64,000 nt of DNA from contig OY725497.1 of NCBI GenBank assembly GCA_963281255.1, positions 1,798,001 to 1,862,000 of the forward strand, read 5' to 3'. Positions 57,241 to 64,000 of the stretch are shown one piece after another. The DNA comes from Aphrocallistes beatrix. Its lineage: Eukaryota > Porifera > Hexactinellida > Sceptrulophora > Aphrocallistidae. The notes under the pieces are model-generated. The model made no database searches, was not told where the DNA came from, and saw nothing but the letters and a program-made list of their open reading frames with translations. Numbering within the stretch: position 1 is the stretch's first letter; the number at the start of each line of letters is the position of its first letter. The position numbers and the translations under genes are program-made.

Positions 57241-57465
57241 TGCACCGTGGTTGATCTTAATGTGGACTACAATATCTACCGGAACATCTTATATAGGTCT
57301 TCTAGTGCTACAACGCGTAATGGCCCAAAACTAGAACCTGAACATCCCTTACGGTGAAGCATCCTGGATTCCTCGCTCTCCACTATAGATACTGCTTGCT
57401 CCATCTACCCCCAATTGAGACTATGCTTGCTTCTTTTAACTTCTGTTAATTCTCTCTCGCTTCTT

Positions 57466-58011
57466 TAATATTTTATTTATAGAATATTTGTTTTAAACGG
57501 GTTAACTCAATCAACTCTCTTGGAAAACAACTGCATCATACGTTCTTTTCAAACAGCCTCAAATACACATTTTAAAAGGAAATCAGCTGGATTTCAATTA
57601 GATTCAACAGCATGTTCTACATGCTATTAACTAGCTGAATGTCTTACAACTCTTAACCAGTTGCATGTCCTACAAGCTATTAACTCATTACATTTCCAAC
57701 ATGCTCTTAACCCACTGGATGGTAGCCATTTTCGAAACCTTGTTCTAAACAGTATTACTCCAATTTAATGTTAAAAGAAGGTTATAAGTAAAAAACTTTA
57801 GTCATAATAGTCACTACCTTGAATACATATGCTACTAAACCTGATAATATGAATGCAAATAGGCTATAAATCGAACCAAAACATTACATGACAAATAACC
57901 AATACATTGCAGAAGTACCTACAAAATTTCTTATGAAACGATAATAGTATATTTTCAAAAAGCACCATTGAAAATAGAAATTAACCCTTCTTCGCTTTGT
58001 ATTTTAACATA
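57466..58011. other. Gene-free stretch
   Basis: 57560-57720 has loose repeats of the type ACATGCTATTAACTAGCTG / ACATGCTCTTAACCCACTG, spaced about 35 bp. Nothing else seen. Confidence 0.4.
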
Positions 58012-58675
58012 CAGTCGACTCCGCTTAATAGGGTCACTGTTTAATCGGGTCAACCGCTTAATCAGGTCACTTTTGGAGGGACCGGGATGGATCTCACATA
58101 TACACTGCTTGAACAAAAGTATTCGTACACCCCATAATTCCCCATACAAATAGTTATAATACTGATTTATTTAGCGAGTCAAGGTATTTAATTGGAAAGA
58201 GATACGATTAATTTAACTAGAAATTTGAATTCTCCATATTCGAATTACTCACTTTTTAATCTTTAAACTTGTTTACACTCCCACAAGGTTAAAATTTTTC
58301 AAACTGTGTCACCTCATACCACCAATGCCATCATATACAATGGTGATCACTCGTGACATGTGGCATAGGAAAGCAAATGCTGAAAATACTTAATCTTGAA
58401 GAAGAGTAATTAAGTTGAAAACTTATAAAGTGGGTAATTTGAATGTGGAGAATTCTAATTTGAAGTCAAATTAAGTGTATCTCTTACCAATTAAATACCT
58501 TGACTCGCTAAATAAATCAGTATTATAACTATTTGTGGGAATTATAGGGTGTACGAATACTTTTGTCCAGGCAGTGTAGATGCTAATACAAAATATCTTC
58601 GGTTAATAGGGTTCTCCGCTTAATCGTGGCAAAATGCCCTCTGACCGATGTGACTCTATTAAGCGGAGTCGAATG
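58012..58675. mobile_element. Pogo-like element (CAGTCGACTCCGCTTAAT ends)
   Basis: Ends CAGTCGACTCCGCTTAAT and TTAAGCGGAGTCGAATG with TA flanks; only about 190 bp once the nested MITE is removed. Confidence 0.85.
58103..58576. mobile_element. Tc1-type MITE, copy 3 (nested)
   Basis: Complete 474-bp copy with CACTGCTTGAACAAAAGTAT and its partner, TA flanks, inserted in the pogo-like element. Confidence 0.92.
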
Positions 58676-58989
58676 TACATAGTTCCACACACTTTAAGAA
58701 TGGATCGTTTTAAATACCATATTCAGGCGAAATTTTAAAGCGTATGCATGCACACCAAGGGGACAAAAGTATTTGAAAATATCATTATTTTACATACATA
58801 TTGTACAAATGGGTCTATTCATGATGAGGAATACTTCTAAACGGTATGGGATACAACTAATCGGATTCCAGATTCGAATAATACGCATTCGAATTAGTCA
58901 CACTTGATTTTTCTAACTAAGCATTCATTCCTAACTTTTTGTATTTTGCAATCAGTGCCACCTTATGCAACATATGCCCATTTTAACTA

Positions 58990-59548
58990 CTACAATCGCG
59001 CTTCGCTTGCTTGCGCTGCGCGGCTGGAGGACACTTCGTGTCAGCCGGAGGCTGCCTTCGGTCGCATGGAGGTGACATTGGTTAATTAAACGGGATATAT
59101 CATCTCTAAATATGTCCATCTTAGTTTTAAAATCGATATCACTCGAAAAAACACCAAATTTGTCAATTTTTAAAATTTTGATGAGTAATCATGACGTCAT
59201 AGCAAAGTGATGAGTCATCATTTTTTAATGATAGTTGCATCATATGTGAGACGTGTTGATATACAGATTCTATTAAAATTTCAGCCTTCTATCTCCTATA
59301 ATGGCCGAGTTATGCCCGAATAACTGTGTTGCTTAACTTTTAAAATGTGACAATGACGTCATAATTCCATGATGAGTCGACATTTTGCTCTGAGCTCAGA
59401 ACTTACTGGAGCCATAGCCAAAAGACTCCCACATGCCAAAAATCAGCTTTCTACGCCTGGCAGTTTCTTCAATCAATTCGTTACAGAGATAGATATATAT
59501 ACACAAACAAACAAACAAACAATAATCGAGTTTTAATAGTAAGGATAC
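58990..59548 (-). repeat. Family H repeat, complete copy
   Basis: Reverse-oriented: ACAATCGCGCTTCGCTTGCT through the hairpin and two TGACGTCAT motifs to AATCGAGTTTTAATAGTAAG and GATA. Here the internal tract is (ACAA)n plus (TA)n. Confidence 0.88.
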
Positions 59549-59913
59549 ATGATGGCAATGATTTACCTATGATAGCTCAGGCTGAGAAGATTTATTCATT
59601 GAGTTGAGTGATTTATTAGATATGTTCAACTATGACTGATTCGAAAGTATAGATTTTGAATCTGAAATCAGACCTTCAGTAACTCTTTGAATTTGAACGT
59701 AATGCCCTTCATAAAAAGTACAGTTTAGTACTATTGGTATGGGAAAGATTCAAGTGTTCCAATACTTTTGTTCGGTTAAAATAGTCAATATAAAATAGTA
59801 CACTTAAAATAGTCATTATATTTTCAAGGTGTAAAATCGGATTCTACACAATGAAATATTATAGCAGTAGAGACCTTGATTAGTGACGTATTTTAACATA
59901 TCATAGACAGATA
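59549..59913. other. 3' flank of the MTMR gene
   Basis: Minus-strand AATAAA signals at 59591-59596 and 59612-59617, about 300 bases after the stop. 59720-59780 has a Tc1-TIR-like scrap (CAATACTTTTGTTCGG). Confidence 0.5.
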
Positions 59914-61881
59914 TCATTTAATAAGATCTTGTTCACATACCTTACAAACAATGAAATCTGATTTAGAAAAAGGATAAGTATGTAAAATAATTAGGCACTT
60001 AAAACAAAAAATATTTCCACATATGATGCAATGAAATCTTGGGTTATCTTCATGAAACGATATATTGCAACTACAGTTTTTTAGGAATTCAGTGTAATGA
60101 TTATATTTTAGTGAGGGAAAATTCTTATTACATTTGAATTTGATAAATTCGGTATCGGATATTGTATGTAAATCATATTCGGATAATATTTGAATAATAT
60201 CACGACATGTATGTAAAGATTTAAGGTGAATTTTCTCCAATACTTTTGCCTCCAATTGTTTTAATGATCTTCTTAAATAATCAATGTATTCCAAGCAAAA
60301 TTCATTTCGGATCTTTAAATTATTTGTAGACTCAGTAATATTGTCACTATACTGTTTATTATAAGTGAACTGACAGTATAAACTGCACCAAATGTTTAAT
60401 CTCCGAATATCTATGCGAATCGGGAGAATATTCAAACTAAATGATCTTGAAGTGTCATAGAGAGGGTTTCGGAGCATTACAATGCGTGTAAATATAAAGT
60501 CCCATAAAGAAAGAGTGTAAACTGGTAACTCCAAACAGAACCGTTCTTTAAAATTATCCGTTATAAATGTACCATACCTACATTTATATACTTCGTTTGC
60601 TAATATTTTTAGAAATTCTTCCCCAAATTCGAATAGAGTTGGATACTGTTGAACAATTTGCCAAACACAATCAAGGAACTGTATAAAAATGGGTGAATAA
60701 TCACGCAATTCACCACTAATATGCCCACATCTCTTACTGAAAGGATGTCCAAATGAGACCCAATCTTTTTCAATCAAAATTATGAATCCATTTATTGTCC
60801 TGTAAAAAGGTTCAACAAAAATTTGAACAAGAGAGGAAACTTGTGAAGTTCTGTCCCAACCGTCTGAACAATGCAACAATATGTTTATTTTTTCAGATAC
60901 ATGGGCTTGTGAGCATTGAAATGAAATATCTAATAGCTTTTTGACCAGAAATGTCCATCCACAATTAGTTAATGCCTGGTAATGTTCTAAATTTTGAAAA
61001 TCATAACGAGATAAAATATCGAATAGACCAGTGAAACTTTCACGAACTACATGAATATTTGGCAGATGTCCCCAGAGCAATTTAACATTGGGATAAAATT
61101 CTAAGTTTTCATAACCTTTTCCCATTGCACGCTGTGCCATTGCATTTATAACTGGTCGAAGATCTACAACATACATATAAGAAGAACGTGGGTTACTATT
61201 TTTTATCCACTGCATTAAAACTTCATCTTCTGCACTTCGTTTTCCAATGAACCTGAGTGGTTGGCTGCTTCTGCATAATGCACAGCCAGAGGCAGTGTTG
61301 ATATAAGTAAGAGTGGGCAATCTTCCTTTCGAACGAAAATTAGAACTCTCCGTTAAAATATCAAGAATAATTGCTTGTTTGGGAAAAACTAATAATCTGG
61401 GGTAGGTATCACAAATTTCAAAACGGTCATTAATTTTAGAAAATTCCCAAAATTCATTTGGGAGCCCCATTCGAGAAAATTCCGATTCTGCATCATAGAT
61501 ATTCCAACCAGGAAACTGTTTTTTATCATTAAAATGGATGAAGGGAGAATAAGTAAAAGCAGAAAGTTTCTCAATATGTAATGGATGAACAAAATAATTC
61601 AAAGTTTCAAAAAATAATCGACAATGCTGTTCATTTGTAAATATAAAGACAATTTGGCGGAAGTTTTTACATCTAATGTATAGAGGTATGCCTTTTGGTG
61701 TTAAATTGAACAATTCAAAGTTTAAAATAACATGATATTCTATCCAAATTTCCAATGACTGTGTTAGATTAGAAAATATTATGTGAGAAGTGGTTAGACA
61801 CAAAATTCCTGGAATAAATTTAGATCCGTGTAAAGATGATAAAAAAATATTGTCAACTCGTGGTATTTTGATAAATTCCAT
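59914..61881 (-). CDS. MTMR6: Myotubularin-related phosphoinositide 3-phosphatase (MTMR6-8 type) with FYVE-like tail
   Basis: Removes the 3-phosphate from PI3P and PI(3,5)P2 on endosomal membranes. 655 residues in one exon, close to MTMR6-8 (about 620-700). PH-GRAM-like domain 1-100 (LTTSHIIFSN, LYIRCKNFRQIVF). Phosphatase domain about 120-480: GWNIYDAESEFSRMG, CDTYPRLLVFPK, NFRSKGRLPTLTY, GKGYEN and the active loop HCSDGWDRTSQ (Cys338, Arg344), so catalytically intact. A helical region follows, then C603/C605, H617-C618-x2-C621-x4-C626-x2-C629 and C646-x2-C649, resembling FYVE (RFHCIICGNIFC for R-HHCRxCG). The ATG at 61881 aligns with the family start; an in-frame ATG at 61965 would add 28 hydrophobic residues and is less likely. 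Confidence 0.95.
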   Translation of the reverse strand: MEFIKIPRVDNIFLSSLHGSKFIPGILCLTTSHIIFSNLTQSLEIWIEYHVILNFELFNLTPKGIPLYIRCKNFRQIVFIFTNEQHCRLFFETLNYFVHPLHIEKLSAFTYSPFIHFNDKKQFPGWNIYDAESEFSRMGLPNEFWEFSKINDRFEICDTYPRLLVFPKQAIILDILTESSNFRSKGRLPTLTYINTASGCALCRSSQPLRFIGKRSAEDEVLMQWIKNSNPRSSYMYVVDLRPVINAMAQRAMGKGYENLEFYPNVKLLWGHLPNIHVVRESFTGLFDILSRYDFQNLEHYQALTNCGWTFLVKKLLDISFQCSQAHVSEKINILLHCSDGWDRTSQVSSLVQIFVEPFYRTINGFIILIEKDWVSFGHPFSKRCGHISGELRDYSPIFIQFLDCVWQIVQQYPTLFEFGEEFLKILANEVYKCRYGTFITDNFKERFCLELPVYTLSLWDFIFTRIVMLRNPLYDTSRSFSLNILPIRIDIRRLNIWCSLYCQFTYNKQYSDNITESTNNLKIRNEFCLEYIDYLRRSLKQLEAKVLEKIHLKSLHTCRDIIQILSEYDLHTISDTEFIKFKCNKNFPSLKYNHYTEFLKNCSCNISFHEDNPRFHCIICGNIFCFKCLIILHTYPFSKSDFIVCKVCEQDLIK

Positions 61882-61965
61882 ATCTAATAAAGAAAAAAAG
61901 AAAAAAATAAAAAGTTTAGATTTGCGAAGAATAAGGAAAAATTGAGGTTGTGCAATATATGCCAT

Positions 61966-62239
61966 ACTAATTCTATGAAAGAGTACTAAATGCTAAATTT
62001 ATTGCACCGCTTCCACCGGCTCCGCAATTATATTTATCATCATTCTACTTAGCGAAAGATTAGAAACATATTCTTTAGGCTTATTGATCAACTAAAACAG
62101 GATTCCACTAACTTTTATTCAAATCAGGCCGCATTGTTTGCAAAAAAAGCAGTGTGGACTGCAACCCAGATTAAGTAACTTAAAATTTGGATTTACTAGC
62201 CAAATCTGTGTAATACAAACACTTCTCCTTTGTGTAAGG
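61966..62239. other. Upstream flank of MTMR
   Basis: No recognised coding or repeat; presumed promoter region of the minus-strand gene. Confidence 0.4.
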
Positions 62240-62380
62240 CAGTGGTTCCGAACCTGCGGTCCACTAGTGGTTCACAGAAGATATCAAGTGGTCCACAGGA
62301 TTCGAAATTATGTATTGCGGTTAATATGAGGGGCCCACAGAAAATTGATATATGGGGTCAAAAAAGGTTGAAAACCGCTT
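62240..62380. mobile_element. hAT MITE, 141 bp
   Basis: Ends CAGTGGTTCCGAACC and GGTTGAAAACCGCTT with a perfect 8-bp duplication GTGTAAGG (62232-62239, 62381-62388). Its TIR resembles the left end of the hAT at 19574, so that family's transposase could have moved it. Confidence 0.95.
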
Positions 62381-62388
62381 GTGTAAGG

Positions 62389-62871
62389 TATACAGTACCA
62401 TAAATAACGCTAAACAATTTAAAAAAAGGCTGGAGGGTCGGACCCACTAAACGAATTTTTTTCCAGTTTTTTTTTTCAGTTTTTTAGTGTTTATGAGGAT
62501 TAAAATTTTTCGATTTTTCAACCCCGAACACCTACAAAAGTACATTATGACTAAGATATGATTAATGAAAATAGTATACTTTATTTTTCATCTTATCGCT
62601 AGTAGAGGTTACTTAAATATTGTTTTAGAATTTTTTCAAAAATCTGGATTTTTGTATATTTGCTGAATACCGACCTTAGTACTTAATAAAACTTCTTTAT
62701 TTCGAATTTTAGACTCTTATGGAAAGTATATCTTCCAATTCTTTATAGTTCTCTCTTACAAAGCATTATTGCAGTTATAATGTTTATTCTCTGTTTTCTC
62801 AAATTTCATTTTTGGAAAAAGTAACATTTCAAAAAAAATTTTGAGCTAAAGGAATTATTAATAGAAGAGTC
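62389..62871. other. Gene-free stretch
   Basis: AT-rich, no recognised feature; GGCTGGAGGGTCGGACCCAC near 62429 is an isolated GC-rich inverted segment. Confidence 0.4.
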
Positions 62872-64000
62872 AAGATTGGTGTTTCCCATGGGACACTTGT
62901 TTTTTCTAAAAATGTGCCCAAATTGCTTTTTTAATATTTTTAGATCCTTATAGGGGGGGGTTCTAAACAATAATTCCGATTTTTATACCTCGAGCCCCAA
63001 TATTTCGCCACTTTGAGCCACTTGTATCACCTGGTGTCGCTCTAAAAACGACACATTTTGAATGCGAAATGTCCCACAGCTATAACTTCTTTTAACAGTG
63101 GCAGATCATCTTTTTAATGCTGAATTCATGCTCAGCACTAGATTTCCAGCAATTTGATATATACATTGACCATATTTGGAAACATTTTTGTTTGCCCGTG
63201 CCTAGCAACGGCCAGGAATTTTTTCACATTCCTGACCGTTGCTAGGAAAAGGCAACCAAAATATTCCCCAAATATGGTCAATATATATATCAAATTGCTG
63301 GAAATCTAGTGCTGAGCACGAATTCAGTATTAAAATAACGACCTGGCATAGTCAAATAAAGTTATAGATGTGGGATTTCGGCGGATACTATCGAACAAGT
63401 TCATTTTTGGGTCCCCAGTCATAACTGACAACTTTCTACACTTTTGAAGGTGTCATGATGTGAAAATATTTGATATGCCATATTTTGAAGATAAGTACTA
63501 CTATAAGTTGTTGATTTAGGATGTTTAGATGTTATTTAATACTAGGACACAGTAAAAATAATGGAAATCAAGCCTTTCCGAAGAAAATTGCTTTGTAGCC
63601 TGTTTTTAGCACTCAAAAAAATCAATTTTACAACGGAGGAATCTCTAGTTGCAAAAGTCGTAGATTAAAAAGCTCGACGGTTTTGGAAAGATCTCGTCAC
63701 GTAGAACAAAATGATAGAGACATATTTTCGATATTCTACTATAGAAAAAAGTTAAAATATTTTTCCTTACGAAAATCTGCCTCTAAAAATTGTAGCAACG
63801 AAATTTGAAAGAAAAAATTATTTGGGTTAAAATTGAAAATTATATTCCTATTATTTTCTTTATTCAACCATTTCGTGCAGGAATAATTGAGTAAAAGAGA
63901 CATAAGCCATTGAAGTTTCCTTGAATGTCCTCTATAAATTAGGTGATTTGAAGAAAAAAAAAATTTTTTCTTGCTTCTTGAGCTTCCGAAAAGTCTATTT
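62872..64000 (-). mobile_element. Family B copy, reverse orientation, runs off the window
   Basis: Begins AGATTGGTGTTTCCCATGGG and follows the reverse complement of 7418 back to about 6310, including the CCTAGCAACGGCCAGGAAT core at about 63205 and CAACCATTTCGTGCAGGAAT near 63866. The outer TTAA is changed to TCAA. The far TIR lies beyond the window. Confidence 0.88.

Larger units (their letters stand above)
55605..57465. mobile_element. 1.9-kb long inverted repeat carrying an integrase fragment in both arms
   Basis: Left arm about 55605-56220 and right arm about 56795-57465 are reverse complements (for example AGAAGCGAGAGAGAATTAAC against GTTAATTCTCTCTCGCTTCT), with about 5-8% difference. 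Each arm holds the same integrase coding segment reading inward. The 570-bp centre carries more of the integrase on the plus strand. Confidence 0.9.

Noticed and set aside
61879-61965. ATG at 61965 as MTMR start with a signal peptide
   Set aside because: The 28 extra residues are hydrophobic but precede the family's usual first residue; MTMR proteins are cytosolic, so ATG 61881 is preferred.
1-64000. CRISPR array, tRNA or rRNA genes
   Set aside because: The tandem arrays lack spacers of constant size; no cloverleaf or rRNA core sequence was recognised by eye.

Overview
This is AT-rich nuclear DNA from an animal or a close relative. Two host genes can be recognised: an RFX transcription factor of the RFX1/2/3 type (+ strand) and a myotubularin-related phosphatase of the MTMR6-8 type (- strand). 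RFX genes are confined to animals, fungi and their relatives, and the downstream dimerisation module is of animal type. The sequence does not let me name the species. Almost everything else is transposable-element (TE) DNA, mostly class II.

Host genes. The RFX gene is split into four exons that join in frame (5447-5785, 11620-11880, 24812-25059, 41782-42787; 617 codons plus stop). Its introns are 5.8, 12.9 and 16.7 kb and are packed with TEs. The MTMR gene (61881-59914, minus) is a single uninterrupted exon with a PH-GRAM-like start, an intact C-x5-R phosphatase loop and a FYVE-like cysteine tail.

Layout. 1-5.1 kb: a TTAA-target element holding a nested THAP-encoding element, plus MITEs. 6.2-9.4 kb: two adjacent copies of a second TTAA family and a pair of fused repeats (family H). 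9.9-16.6 kb: hAT MITE, palindromic family P, hAT remnant split by a foldback element, retroelement integrase, THAP fragment. 16.8-18.5 kb: decayed P-element/THAP9-type transposase. 19.6-24.5 kb: hAT transposase (one frameshift), mariner and Tc1 remnants. 25-31.5 kb: family H and P copies, a hAT MITE and a retroelement protease-integrase remnant. 31.7-36.2 kb: OTU-protease fragments and a stack of elements nested inside one another. 36.5-38.9 kb: long inverted repeat with TE-protein coding in its arms. 43.5-45.5 kb: mariner inside a family P copy. 46.5-49.2 kb: intact 897-codon Mutator-like transposase with a C-terminal PHD finger. 50.5-54.3 kb: tandem repeats and a PIF/Harbinger two-gene pair. 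55.6-57.5 kb: second long inverted repeat, carrying an integrase. 58-64 kb: nested MITEs, family H, MTMR, hAT MITE and another TTAA-family copy.

How the parts may interact. Family P, present in two RFX introns and just downstream of the gene, carries near-perfect X-box motifs (the RFX binding site) in its palindromic arms. A related AGCAAC-n-GGAATGT core recurs in two other element families. The two long inverted repeats could make hairpin double-stranded RNA against TE families. Both ideas are inferences from sequence.
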